64,000 nt of DNA, taken from positions 688,139 through 752,138 of the forward strand of contig SSNP01000146.1 of NCBI GenBank assembly GCA_006937955.1, given 5' to 3'. The stretch's first letter is position 1; each line of letters begins with the position of its first letter. Made by a program: the position numbers and the translations under genes. Origin of the DNA: Pachypanchax playfairii. Taxonomy: Eukaryota > Chordata > Actinopteri > Cyprinodontiformes > Aplocheilidae. The notes below the pieces were generated by a model, which saw only the letters and a program-made list of their open reading frames with translations, made no database searches and was not told the DNA's origin. Below, in pieces: positions 11,201 to 23,900 of the stretch.

Positions 11201-13045
11201 TTATTTAACCACACCCATATTTTCCACAGAACTTTATGACTAAGCTCCACAGTCTAAAAACCACCAAAACTTCTATTTTAAGCAGCTGACTCTTTTTCTC
11301 CTTTTCTTCTTTCCCCTGCTTCAAAGTACAGTTGACTTGCTGCTTATCAAGACTTAATTAGTGATACATTTTCTAGCCTTGATGCTTATTGATGTATTTG
11401 AGAAGAAAAGACAAATTGAGCTGTTGCCTGACCTGAGAGCCAATCCTTCGTAAAACTGGTCCCCCACTTTACCTTCCTGTCTCTCTCAATTTCACCTCAA
11501 CCCCCCCCTCCTCCCATGTGAGACCAGAGTGGTTTGGAGAAATGAGGTGCAGCATTAGTGTTTTTTTGCTTGCCTGTGCAATAGAAAACACTGCACGTCA
11601 GGGGCTCCGTCAGCAGATCGGGTAGATGCAGATGGGAGGTGAAAAAGCTCCCCAGTGGCAGTCAGGCCAGGCTCGAATGTGATTGCAGCAGCCAGGATGA
11701 AGTCAGCACTGACAAAGTGTGCCCCATTGATGGATGGACAAAGCCGGGAACTGGATGTGAGAATGGATGGGGCCAGAGTGGAAACTTAACACAGACAAAC
11801 AAAATGAAAGACAGAAAGGAATTACCTGCTAAAGCATTCCGGCAATATAAATCCCAGAGCAATTTACCTACTGCTAACTGAGCACAAGAGGGCTGTTTGC
11901 ATTGGTTCAACTGCACCTGACAGCAAGAATGGCTTTGATTCAGAAAGCCTGGTTTTACACTTGTTTTATTGTTGACCGTTTTTCACATATACGTTTATAC
12001 ATATTACATTCAAACAAACATTTCCACATGTTAACCATTTGTATATACTCAGAAAAAACAAAAAGATGCACAGCAGAACAATTTCTAGAGAGGTGAAACT
12101 TTGCATTGCATTGTTGCATCGTTGGACAAAAATGGAACATTTCAGCCACCATACCTAAAAAATTATTACAATCTTGATTTTTCAGAGCATCTGCCTCTTT
12201 GAGTGGATGATATTATTTTAAAGAGCTTGTTCATCAGCTCTGATTTGTGTCCATTCTGCCGTATCTCAGGTTGAAGCTAAAGAACAACCGTTCTGTTTCT
12301 ATGGAGTAAAATAAAAAGAATGAATGAATTGTCCAAATGTCCAAACCAGAGCCAAATCAGACCATTTGGTTCAATGGATCCACCTAAAAAACAAATTAGA
12401 CACATTCTCATTGATTTGATCATTTTAGCGTCATGTCAGTCCTCATCTTGGTCTTAAATGATGTGCATAAACACAGTTTAATGTATTCTATTTTAAGGCC
12501 AAATGTAAAACACAAGATATTTTAGGTAATTCATGGCCTGAAAAAGAAGCTAATAAGCCCTGAAACTCGGGGCCAATAAGCTTCCCAAATCCAAGACCTC
12601 TGTGGAGGGTAACAGAGTTTGCTCCCTTATTGGGGAATGAATTCTCATTACCATTGCACTAGCACTATGTTAAATGTCAGTGTTGCTGCTGGATGGGGTC
12701 TGGAAGATTAAGACTAATGCTGTTGGCCCCAGGAACTCCGATTAGAACTCTTCTCATTAATCAGAGTCACAGAGATGGAAGCAATTTAAAGCCCTGGTCC
12801 TCTTGAAGCAAGGGGCAGGGCAGCACCCTGTCATGGTAAAGGGACAATGCACTCGCACACATTTTCTATCCCTTTATTAGGATGCCAAGGGCACGTGAAG
12901 GCCAGTCACCCCTGTATCCTCATTTCTAATTAATCCAATCATAGATTATCTTTTAGGGACTACAGACAACAGAATGTCCGATTGAGTTAGTAAAACAGAT
13001 TTTTTGTTTCCACCTTGCTGATCAGCTGTTGTGAAACCATTTGGA
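8226..13045. other. Long noncoding stretch; candidate conserved element 12560-12830
   Basis: About 4.8 kb has no supportable exon. Frames such as 9551-9889 (112 codons, hydrophobic, T-rich DNA) are typical of pyrimidine-rich noncoding DNA. A 13-A run lies near 10070. The segment 12560-12830 is non-repetitive, balanced in composition and holds TTAATCAGAGTCACAG and ATTAGAACTC words, and reads like a conserved noncoding element. A Cys-bearing frame at 11639-11881 was considered and not supported. Confidence 0.45.
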
Positions 13046-13384
13046 TCATCTGTCCATCCATTCCTACCCACTAGTTCCTTCTCATAGTCAGGGTGGAGGG
13101 GGGCTGGTGTTTATCTCCAGTGAAAGGCGAGGTTACAACCTGGACAGGTTGCCAGTCCATCACAAGGCCACATAGGGACAAACAACCCTTCAAGCTTACA
13201 CTGACACCAGGGGCTAATTTAGAGTTGACAATTAACCTGACAAGCACTTTTTTGTTTGTGGGAGGAAACTAGAGTCCCAAGAGAAAACCCACCAATGTGT
13301 GAGGAGAACATGAAAACTCATGCAGAAAGGCCCTGACTTTGTTTCGATCCCAGGACCTTCTTAATGCAAGGCAATAAGTGCTAC
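13046..13384 (+). repeat. Retroposon tail (L2/RTE-like dispersed repeat), copy 1
   Basis: Recognisable blocks occur in order: CCATCCATTCCTACCCACT, AACCTGGACAGGTTGCCAGT, CCATCACAAGGCCACATAGGG, GCTAATTTAGAG, a GTGGGAGGAAAC block, GAGAACATGAAAACTCATGC, AGAAAGGCCCTGAC and GACCTTCTTAATGCAAGGCAA. This order matches a very abundant fish repeat, the 3' part of a non-LTR element. The copy is diverged and noncoding. The 5' part is absent, as expected for target-primed retrotransposition. Confidence 0.85.
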
Positions 13385-13479
13385 CTACTGTTAAAAATGA
13401 AGGAACAGTGCCTATGCAGAAAAACAAAAGTAGATTATAAGGTGGAATATGGAACATGAACACCACAACAACAGAACAA

Positions 13480-13960
13480 AGCCTTCAGCCATCGGGGTTG
13501 TAGGCTCATGACGCGAGCATGCGCTCCGATGCTGAGGTCGACCAGTATTCCTAACCAAACTCACTCTGATACCCGATTCGAGAAGGACAACAAAATATCA
13601 CGCGTTCAGCTCACTAATCATGCTCTCCAGCCCCACTGATCACACTGACTCTGATAATTGAAGACTCATACCTGTAGCTCAGTCATTGATACAGTCTGTG
13701 GCAAAGAGCTAGTTGCCCCGCGGTTCTTCTAGAGCAAACCAAAACTTCCTGCAGTCCCCCCCTAAGATCCTCTGTTCTTTCATACCATCCTGCTCTCCTC
13801 TCTTCTCTAACCAGCCCCACAATCCTCTGAGGCATCCTCCAGCTGAACCCACAGCCCAGACTTCTACAAACTTTCAGCCAGCTGCTGCTCTGTAGCGTGA
13901 GCTGCTAATAAAGACTTTTTCACATGAATTTGCTCGTCACATGTTGGTAATCCCTTATGG
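13480..13960 (+). repeat. Possible LTR-type or other retroelement fragment
   Basis: The segment is clearly less AT-rich than its flanks, has several CpGs near 13500-13610, a pyrimidine-rich part near 13755-13850 and ends with an AATAAA-containing GCTGCTAATAAAGACTTTTTC. That arrangement resembles the R region and polyadenylation signal of an LTR, or the 3' end of a processed transcript. I found no second LTR, primer-binding site or TG...CA borders with a target duplication. A 60-codon frame inside is Pro/Ser-rich and not recognisable. Confidence 0.25.
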
Positions 13961-16592
13961 CAAGTAAATAAGGTCAATAATCCCCAGGGCATCCAGCTGT
14001 TTGACCCGCAGACCTTCACATTACCAGCCTCGCTATTAATGGACTTTTCACCATTTTAGGCAACCCACAATGGTGTCCACTGCTCTGCCAGCTACTGGCT
14101 AGTAGATGTAAACAAAATGCCAACGTCTTGCCTGTCTGAATAAATATTTTATTAGATTTTACTTCAAATATTATATCTAAAGAAAATTGTGTATTTTCAT
14201 TCTACACCCCTTTAAACATACTGTGGAGGCATTTATTTTGTTGAATATATTGCTTTTTATGAAAATATTCCATCTTGCACCTTTTAATGGTAGCTGGTTG
14301 GGCCGGAATGCAAATGTGAAGTAACAACTCAGTGGTTGTTACACTGGGATTTTGACCAGTGTAGAACTGTTGTTGATAGACATTGCTGTAAAAGGAGAGA
14401 AACATTTATTGCACTGACTTACACAGTTTTGAATGCCACCAATAAAAAGTGTGGATAATTTAGGAGCATTTTATGAGCTTATGAACCATTGTGCATTACT
14501 TGTTACCAAAACTGGTCAGATTCAGTTAATATTTTCAGCTTCTCTGTAAATATTTTTGTGCTGCAACACATTATCTTGGGAGCGCTTTCTGCATTAACGT
14601 CCAAGGTTATCCATTCTAGTTTTGCAACATAAGGTCAAAGGCAAGCTAAGAGGTTTAAACTGGATTCACTTTGTGTTTGGTTCTCAATTAGCACCTGTCA
14701 GAGGAGACAAGCTGCTAGGCTCACCCTTTCTGCGACACCTGGTAGATGGGCTCCCTGTCTGTGTAAACCGCTGGGGAAGGATACAGCTCTTTGGTGGGAG
14801 TCAATGTATTCTGTAAACAGGGAGGCAAACGGGAGTGAATCTCTCATAAATCTTGTGGCATAGTGGTATCATTTCCTTCAGCCAACCTTGGCAAGGTCAC
14901 AGGATGGAAAGCCCGGGTGGCTAGAGGAGAGGGGGAAAAAAACCATGTGATATATGAGCCAGTAGAACAAGCTGCATCATGAATCAGAGGAGTCTGTGAT
15001 TAGCTGATTAGCTGTGAAATCTTACACATGTGAACTCCCCCTTCAATGTTGCTCATATTCCAGACTATTTACCTCACATCTCTTTTGATCTGACAGCTGA
15101 GGTGTCTAAATATAAAAAACTTTAAAAAAAAACTTAAAAAGGATTCTTGTTAGGTCAGAAATGTTTGGAAATATTTCTGGTAGAGCGCTTCCACAGAACA
15201 AAATCACAGAGCACATTTTTCTTCCCTCATTTGCCTTTCAAACAAATACTTATCAACAGGCCATGAAGTAATCAATGAAGATAATCCATCTGGGAGCCTG
15301 TCGATATGGTAATGGCTCTTTTTCATCATTATTGCTGCACAGCCATAAATCATTTGCTTTACCAGAATGCTTAGCAGCTGTTGGAACAGTACAGTGGTTG
15401 TGTAAAATAAAGTGCTGCCTTTTGTGATTAATGTCCCAGCATTGTGCTGCATTGCACACTGATTGTTTTCAGATTTTGTAAGAAAGCTGGGTGGATTGTA
15501 TATCAATAAACCAAGGGCCATCTAACACAAAGCTATACAGGCTGCAGGTATATCACACTCACTTCATCAATGTTTCTGTTAGGCTTTGTTAATGTTGCAG
15601 CCATAGAAAATCATGCCCGGTGGAAATTACAGGAACAATCAATTTGTTATAGAAGCTACAACAACTGAGCTGCTGGCAGTATCAGGGTGATTGACAAGTC
15701 TTTAAAATGTAATGTTTTTTTTTGTCTCTTTACATCAGCAATGTGCTTAAACACAAGAAAACGTTAGGATTGAAAATTTTGATCAATACACAAAACTGCA
15801 ATTTTTGTTAAATGCAGTATCGTTGCTACATTTTGTTTTTTTATTTGCAGCTGAGGTTTTCTGTTATAGTGTAAAAAAATATTTGATAAAGACCAACAAT
15901 TCTTCAAGGCCTTTATCATTAACAAATATAACAAACACAAGAACACAATGTGGAAGATTGCCACAACAAAACCAGCTCCTCCCAGCGGCTTTTTTTTTTG
16001 TATTTAATTTGATGATTCGAATCAGCAAGATTGAAGAAAACATTTAGGGACAATTCTTTATTTTAATTACAAGATTTAATTGGGAATTCTAAATTTACAT
16101 TGGAAATGACTGAGTGTTCATGTTTATTTGTCTTTAAATTGCCTCTTACCCTCATGTGACCCTGAGCAGAACAGAGCAGTTTTATAAGTTGATGGACACA
16201 TCATGTTTAAGCACATGGATAGTAAGTCTTATTATTCAATCAGCCTTCTTTTAAATCCAAAATTCTAAAAAAAAAAAACATGAACACTTAAAGTCATGCT
16301 TTGTAAAGTTTATACATTGTGTTACCACTTAGATATCTGAAAACGAGTCAGAGAAAATGGAACATGTTTAAAGTTTTTAGTCTTTAGTAGAAGCTATAGA
16401 GGTAATTTACAACCCATATGTACTTTTAGCCTTGTTTAATCAGTTTGATATATATATAAATGTCACAATTTGCAGTTACATCCTCTGTTTCTACTTTACC
16501 ATCTAGTAACAAGTGAGTTAACCTTGTCTGACCAAGTAAAATTTCAATGTCCTTGAGTCCTTGTGGTAAGTCACTATGGAACAGGTGAAAGA
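13961..16592. other. Noncoding; candidate conserved element 15190-15500
   Basis: There is no recognised gene. The segment 15190-15500 carries a minus-strand frame of 105 codons and an overlapping frame of 68 codons. Neither looks like a known protein, and two overlapping frames usually mean low stop density rather than coding. The same DNA is non-repetitive with sites such as CATAAATCATTTGC and GATTAATGTCCC, so it may be a regulatory element. A 12-A run lies near 16268. Confidence 0.4.
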
Positions 16593-17551
16593 ATGGGTCA
16601 CTCTTTGAGCTCAGTGAATCAGAGTGTGATTCTTTGATGGAAATGCTGCCTGTGAAATAAATCCATTCATTAAATGTCCTCCTTACTAAATATTCCACAG
16701 TCAGCTGTTAATGGCATTGTAAGAAAGTGGAAGGTTTTGGGAACAACAGCAACTCAGCCATGAAGTGGTGCCATGTAAACTCACAGAACTGGGTCAGCAC
16801 ATGCTGAGATATACAGTTACTCAGAACTAGGTAACCTTCTTTAAAATGAAGAGCTACAGACCTCTAAACTTGTGTATCTTCAGATTAGCTCAATAACACT
16901 GTGTAGAACTCTAACCTGGAATGGGTTCCATGGCCAAGCAGCTGCATTCAAGTCTTTCCTCACCAAGTGTAAAGCAAAGTGTTGGATGCAGGACTGTAAT
17001 GTATGCTGCCACTTGACTCTGGAGCAGTGGATACATGCTCACTGAAATGTGCCATCATGCTTCTCTGTCTGGCCTTGGTTTGGCATAATGCAGTTGGGCA
17101 CAAACCATTCTTCTGGCAACTACCAAAGGTAAAGTTTGGATGAGGGGGGATTAAGGTGTGGGGTTGTTTTTTAAGGGATTGGGCTCCACCCCTCAGTTCC
17201 AGTTAAAAGAACCCTTAATACTTCAGCATACTAAGGCGTTTTGGACAACTTCATGTTCCAAACGTAGTGGGACCAGAAATGGCCCCTTCCCAACATGACT
17301 TAATACCAATGCGCCAATGGGCGAGTTGAGGAACCTTACTGTCCTGCAGAGTCCTTGCCTGAACCTGAAAAAAACACCTTTGGGATGAATTAGTGTGGAG
17401 ACTGCAAGCCAGACCTTCTCATCCAACATCACATGTGCTTCCGGAAGGATGGTCAAAATTTCCTATAAACACCCTCCAAAACCTTGTGGAAAATCTTCCC
17501 AGAAGAGTTAAAGCAGTTAAAGAAGCAAAGGGTGGGACAACTCCATCTTAA
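16593..17551 (+). pseudogene. Mariner-type transposase pseudogene
   Basis: Similarity starts at an ATG at 16593 (MGHS...) and ends at the TAA at 17549-17551. In the last segment one frame reads HLWDELVWRLQARPSHPTS, then WSKFPINTLQNLVENLPRR and AKGGTTPS before the stop, which is the C-terminal part after the catalytic DD34-36E/D motifs of this family. Upstream DNA still aligns by wording (GGAATGGGTTCCATGGCC, GGTGTGGGGTTGTTTTTTAAG), but small deletions shift the frame repeatedly, for example just before the HLWDEL block where an extra A interrupts. It is 959 bp against about 1020 bp for an intact gene. It is a dead copy. Confidence 0.88.
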
Positions 17552-17635
17552 ACCCTACGGATTAAGAATGGGATGCCAATAAAATTAATTTGAGTCTAAG
17601 AGCAGATGTCTCAACACTTTTGGCAATATAGTGTA
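16593..17635 (+). mobile_element. Tc1/mariner element, 5' end lost
   Basis: The right end reads CACTTTTGGCAATATAGTG followed by TA at 17634-17635, the well-known terminus of a fish mariner family. The body follows that family's transposase gene. The matching left inverted repeat is not found upstream; similarity becomes recognisable only at about 16580, at the transposase start. The full family is about 1.6 kb, so roughly the first 400-500 bases are missing or unrecognisably diverged. Confidence 0.9.
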
Positions 17636-20310
17636 TTAGTGAGCACCTAGAGTCCCATTATACTTGATAAGTGGATGAGCATGAATTATGGCTCCTTTTG
17701 ATCTGGTGAAATTTAAAGTTAATCAGTATTCTATAAAAAAATCTTTGTCTACTCCAATTTCTGAAACGTGTAGGTACTAAAATGACTGTTTCCTTTAGTT
17801 TGAGTATTTAACTAATGATTGATTTCTTTGTATTTAGTTATTAATCTGCAATCCCGTTAAACACAGGAGATGTGGCACATTTACAAAAACGTTAAGGATC
17901 TCGTCTGCAGCCTTGTACAGCTTGTTCAGCCAAATTTCTGACTGAACTTAATTTACTTTGGCCTTGTGCTCCAAAGAGGCAGGAAAGACTCACAGGCTGA
18001 GTGAGGGAAGAAAGACAATTAAAAGTGATAGCACTCTTCCATTTGAGTGTCAACAGCAGCCAGAGTGGAAGCAGTTTATTCAACCAATCATTCAAGTACA
18101 TGAAGTGCGCCAATGTTCTGCTGCTGCTTTGGGATGCTGGAAAATGTGACAGTACTTTCCTCCATATGAATCACTGGGGGCAGGATGCTCACTGGACGCA
18201 AAGATTGTTCTGCGTCCTGATAATTTAAATCCTGTTATGTATAATGCCAGATAATGCTTCCTTGAAAATTGAACATGACACTCAAGCAATTTATTATCCC
18301 TGTATTCTTAACCTTGGATATCGGATTGTCTGTCTAACCACATCCTTTTGGTCCTCTAGAAGGTGGACTCTTGATGCACACATTTATCATCATGTGTAGA
18401 TTTTAATTGTGAGGCAAAGGATAAAACTAAATAAGAACAATAGAAAAAAAGATGATGCACTATGTGTCTGCAGGCACAAAAGAAAAAGGAATGATTCGAG
18501 TTGTGCTAACTGGTGCTAAAATGCTTTCAGATGTCACAAAACAGACTGCGTTCATCTGGGTTGAAATACCTCTGCATCAGGCTGCAAACACTATTTAATG
18601 TCAAAGCAGTGAAATCTTTCATGATGCAATTCATCACGTCGTAATTTTAGCCACAGGACGCTCTGAGTCAGACAGTTTGCAGATGTGAAGCTTTTTTCAG
18701 GGTAAGAAAACAACAGCCATCATATAAATCACCGAAACAGCTTTTTCTTTTTTCCTACGCTCCTTTGAACGAACAAAGCTTGTAATCATTCCCAACTTGT
18801 TACTTCGTTAAACTCGTGCCATTTGTATGAGTTAGTGTGTTACCAAAAGTTCCTCTTGACCCAGGGGGCCTTTCATACTGTAGCCTCTTTCTGTCCAGCT
18901 GCTTTTCAGGCCCAGCTGGTGATTCCAAAAAAATCCACAACAAATAGGCCTCCTTTCAGCCTCTTCTCATTGTTGTGAAGACATTCCTCCCCCTTCAGGT
19001 CTCGGGCTGACACAAGGTTAGGCCTTTGGTCTGATTTAAGACCCTGGCCTGCTGATGACCCTGCTCCCTCCCTCTCCTGGCCTATCTCTGGCTTTCGTTT
19101 AGCTTGACTTAGGGAAATGCCCTCTCATTCTCTCCACTGTTCATTAATCCAGCAAACAATGAAAGGAGTTGAACAGAAAAAGCTGCAGTGTGTAAATCTT
19201 TAATGTTGAGGCTTTTACTTTTTTGTCCTCTGCTTTACGAGGCCAGAGCATCATCATAAACACATTTTGAAATATATTCTGAGTCCGAGGGAACAGATTA
19301 TTGCTTCCAGAGTTTCACAGCTTTGTTAGCGCATTATCTGTTTTCCTGTCACAAGCTGGGAATCATAGCCATCCTGACTTTCCTGCTCTTGACGTTTTGG
19401 CATCAGAGTGTGTGTTTTATGGTCCATGTGCTCCAAATAAACGTCATTACTTTAAGACGAATAGCCAGCCCTTGACCTTCACACTAAAACTTTTTTCTTT
19501 TTTTTTTATTTTGGACAGAGATGTGTAGCTTCTAAATACATAAATATATTATTTATGTGTGCTCAAGTTAATGCCTTTGTTGTCTCAGCACATATGAAGG
19601 CCAGAATTGTGGCCTTGAGCCAAGTGGCAGCCCATTTTATCACACTTTCTCGTTCTCATGTATAATTAAAAAACTTAAATTACATGCCATGTACAAAATT
19701 ATAATGCTGTAGGAAACTGACTACATGAAAATTTATTTTCTTTTCCATGAGTGACAGGGAATCAATTAATCCTGATTTATTATTTCATGCTGGTCAGGCT
19801 GTGGGCTCCAGGAGAAAGGGAGAGGATGGAGATTGGCTACAGCTGTTCTCACCGGTGCAGCACATATATTATAGCCAGTATGTGTGACAGCTTCAGAGGA
19901 AAATGGCTGAGGGGTATCAGGCAGGTGACTCGTGTGTAAAAAAGAAAAACACTGAGGGATACAAACTGTTTTCAGAGACTGGTAGAAGATTTGTGGTGGT
20001 GAAGAAGCACTTTACTGCCGCGCTTCATGAACTGTGGGTTTCCCATATATTTTCTTCCAAGAAAGACTTTCTGTCACTGTTTAAGATGAAGTTCTCCACA
20101 ACCCATGTCATTTTCTGCATCTGACAGTTGTACAGGTACTCGTGACTGGGCCTGTGTTTAGCAGCCGACATGCTAAACACAGAGAGTTGAGAATCATGAT
20201 GAAAGAATAGAAGAAGAGTTTATAATAACTGCTATCATCAATGCAGAAATGTTGCAACTGCTTAGTTTTCTATCATTTCCCATATATGAAGTTTCTAATT
20301 AGATTTATTA
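17636..20310. other. Noncoding, no gene recognised
   Basis: There are only short overlapping frames (60-75 codons) on both strands around 17890-18290 and 19300-20120, none recognisable. The stretch 18840-19110 is pyrimidine-rich and less AT-biased. I see no repeat family or RNA gene. Confidence 0.5.
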
Positions 20311-20912
20311 TGGTGCGTTCACACCGGCCACTTTGTAAACGTCATGCAATGTTCACAATGCTTCAAGTTTGAAGCTTGAAAGTTGAAGCTTGTAACGCCT
20401 GACCGTTAAAAAGAGCGCGTAGGCGGGGCTTCCTTTGTTATCAGATGTTCTGAGCTATGGCGGATCATATAGAGAGAGTGGCTCGGCTTTATTTACTCTA
20501 TTTGTGGATACACCCCATTCTTCAGATGCGTTCTGAGTTTGAGGTTAAACCATTTGCTCCAGGAGCTACATATGGATGAGGTTTGCTTCCAGCGCTACTT
20601 CCGTCTGTCCCGCGCCCTGTTTGACGACTTCCTGCTTCATTCAGGTACGTCACTACGATGACACGCTCTGATTGGTTGACATGCTGCTTCAAGAGCATCA
20701 AGAGTGTCAAAAGTTCAGCTAGCTGAACTTCTGCATTGCTCGCGTTTCAAACTTCAATACCTGAAACGCTTGAAAAGCTTGAAAAGTTGACGCTGCTAAC
20801 GCTCACAAAGCGACACAGAGACTCTGATGCTGGTCTGACGGACTCCACCATAGACTTTACATGTAAACTTGACGTTTCTGACAATGACAGTTGGGCCGGT
20901 GTGAATGCACCA
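20311..20912 (+). mobile_element. PIF/Harbinger-derived non-autonomous element
   Basis: The terminal inverted repeats are TGGTGCGTTCACACCGGCC at 20311-20329 and its inverse at 20894-20912, with one mismatch in 19. The flanks are ATTA on the left and TAAT on the right, so the exact target duplication (TA or a TTA/TAA variant) is ambiguous. The 602-bp body keeps one transposase exon (20457-20644). GC content and CpG number are higher than in the flanks. It is most likely a deletion derivative of an autonomous Harbinger element. Confidence 0.85.
20457..20644 (+). pseudogene. Harbinger transposase first exon, frameshifted
   Basis: An ATG at 20457 opens MADHIERVARLYLLYLW then HPILQMRSEF, before a TGA at 20577-20579. 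Moving forward one base near the GAGTTTGAG at about 20536 restores NHLLQELHMDEVC followed by FQRYFRLSRALFDDF up to 20644, where CAG/GTACGT forms a good splice donor. The block 'L..LHMDE..FQRYFRLSR..FDDLL' is characteristic of PIF/Harbinger (HARBI1-like) transposases. One frameshift separates the two halves and the catalytic exons are absent. I infer that the exon is a relic with no protein product. Confidence 0.8.
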
Positions 20913-23900
20913 TAATATTTTAAAAATGTTTTTAACTTGGATATTGTCAAAGTTAAGAAACTTATTAAAACGTATCATCATTACAGTAGATCTAAGACAA
21001 ATTTAAGTAGTTGTAATGTAAAGTGTGATAAACCTTGCTAAACATTAGGATTTAGTAAAGTACTCATTCCGCTATCATTTAATCAAAATCGAAACAATTA
21101 AAACTGATTACAACATGATTTTTAATCTTTGAGTGGTCTTATTTTACAGAAAAATAAATACAAGAAATAAAGATTATTAATAACATTTCAAATAAGGCTA
21201 GATTTTCAGTCTTTTTGATACGATGCATTATTATTGTATCCCTGTTTTTGTTACTTTTGCACCAAAACCAGGCAAAGTTACTGTTTAATGCTTGTTGAAC
21301 CACTTCTTAACTTCTTTTTTATTTTTACAGTTTTTTGATCATTTATTGCATAAAATCAACACGCTAGCAAAAATACATTGAACTCTGAGTCAATTCAACC
21401 ACGTTTTTAGAGAGCATTCAAGGATTTAAAATTGTGAATAAGAACCATTTTAGTGAAATAAGACCCCTGAGAATAAGTGGGTTGAGTCACACTGAAAAAT
21501 GTTGATTCCTATAAAGGTCAGGTAACACTTCTCTAGTGTTTCAGGTGTGCTCACAGCCACAATATCAGCAAGTACTTGCACACAAAAGAAGGACTTGTGA
21601 GAGATTTGAGAGGACTCACGGCAGAGAGGTTTTTTTCTTTTTTTGCTCTTCTGCAGGTTAATTTACTGGATGAAATGTTGTGGCACATGATGTGTCATAT
21701 ATCAAAGGCAGGGCATCAGTAATCTCTGCTCAAGGGCATGGATAACAGGCAGATAGACATGTGAATGAGATGGAAGGGGGTTGGTGAGCAACTCATCCCT
21801 TTCTCCCATCACCACAGAGAAGTTAGAGGAAGATTTATGGGACATCACAGACCACATGCCAGCAGGCTGACCATCTTATATGTGAGGCATTACTCCTGCA
21901 CCATTCTTCTATCATGTTTGTTTTTTTCTTAAAGGAATAAAAGTCTCATGTTTGATTTTCTAACTTCTTTAAAGTTTCTTTTTTTGCCTTCAGTTTCTAT
22001 ACACAGTTCTATTTTTCTGAGGTTGATTCCAGTGTTTTCAGACTAATGTCGCTGACCCTCCTGACTGATAATTGCAGCTCAGTGACTGACACTGATGAAA
22101 CTGCATGACTAACTCTGTGTTAGGGCCTGCATGACATGTATATCCATCTTGCACCATGTGGCTGAAATAATCACAGAACAACTATCACATTTCTCCAGGG
22201 ATTTCCAAACAAAGGTCCAAAATAAGCATCTCTAATGCTCAGGATATCAGTATTTGTTTTTATACATTAGAAACTCATTGACGTTCGATAAACACAGATG
22301 GCTTGGAATTCATCCAGTTTCCAAAATGTTCGGCACAAAGCACAATGGTCTTACTCATTATTTAATTACTGTAATCTGTAATGCTGTCACTTTGACTCCA
22401 CCTCAGCTGTGTGGCACGGTGCTGCAATGCTAGTCTTGTGACAAAAATTAGAGACAATGGTTCACGCAAGAGTTTTTTCTAAAAAAATAATTGCCAATAT
22501 TATTATAACCAAGGACAAGAACATTCAATGATGCTCAACGATTTTCCTGCGTTTTCTAAAATAACAGTTGACGCGTGTGTCAGACGGGTCAAATGATGAG
22601 TGGATCACAGCTGGTACCTTCCCTCAGGATTCACTTACATTTTGTCTTCATTTGCTGCTAATAGTCATTTAAATGTTAAGGTCCCATTGCGGTACATCAC
22701 TTAACTCATTCACAAATAGATCTTAGAGGGCTTTTAAGTTCCTAAATTAGGAATTAACATGTGTCGGCTTTTGGCAAAGGTATAACTTTTGAGCAATAAT
22801 ACAAGTCTTTATGGCCATATACTTCCAGTTTAGTCTATTATGCAGACCGAGTGCACAAATTGGCAGACTTTTCCTTTGGGAGCAAGAAAAAAACCAATTG
22901 CACAAATTAGAGTCCTCAATAAGACTTCTAAGTTAAAATTGCACCATTTCTACAAGACCTTTGGCAGGATACGTGTAAGTTAACTTTTTTTAATAATAAT
23001 AAAATAAATTAAAGTGTGCCTGCGTTTTGTTTGTGCATGAGTCACCATTTGTATTTCAGTCTTGTAATAGGGTTAATGTAGGCTAACTGTTTTTGTCTTT
23101 TAAAAGTTAAACAATAGTGTAAAAACTCCAGATTGATATTTCGCTTAACGGCAGATTAAACTGGACTGATGAAAAGATAAACTGAAACACCTACAGTGAA
23201 TGTGATTTAAAGTGGTGTAAGGTCTCATGTGAAATACATTGAACTTTGAAAAATGCAGCATGAGGAAGCACAAACTGCAACATGCTGAGAGGCGGAGTCT
23301 GGGCTGCAGAGCAAAGCCATGAGACGGCGATGAAAGTAACACGGAAACACTGGAAAGTCAGCGGCTTCACCCTGTTTTGAACTGAAGCTTGTTTTGTGCT
23401 GCGTGTGAGCGGTGTGGTGGACGGCTGCCATGGAGACTGTAAATGATGGTACCACGTCTATCATCGGGCAACGCAGATTGCTGAGCCCAGCATGTCCCCT
23501 TGCAACTTGGGCGTCGGGAGAGGTGCGAAGCACTGCTCCCTCCCAGGTGTTGATTGATCTCCTGACATCTGAGAGAGGATGTTGCTTTGTGGAATAATAA
23601 CCAAATAAACTTTTATTTAAAGAATATGAAACGACAAATTATGTGTTAATTGTTAAATGAAACCCTTATTTTTTTATTTGCTTTTAAAATATGAGATTGT
23701 GTATTTTACAGCTGAATCTGCGGGGACATTCACACTTTATTTGGAACACATCAGAGTCGTCATATTATAAAACTGTACCCAAGGATCACACAGGATGAAG
23801 CACAGTTTCCGTGTGTATCAGGTTGCCTGCCAGGAGCTACTGAACGTGTCTTTGAAAGGTCATTCAGACCGTGACAGGAGTAAAAAAAAAAAAAATGACA

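Noticed and set aside
11639..11881. Cys-bearing frame (LECDCSS..CPIDGW..GCENGW) as an EGF-like or sushi exon
   Set aside because: Cysteine spacing fits neither family, the opposite strand is open as well over the same stretch, and no splice acceptor precedes it.
23225..23600. GC-richer island as a CpG-island promoter
   Set aside because: It is short, has few CpGs and no downstream first exon. A worn mobile-element body is more likely.
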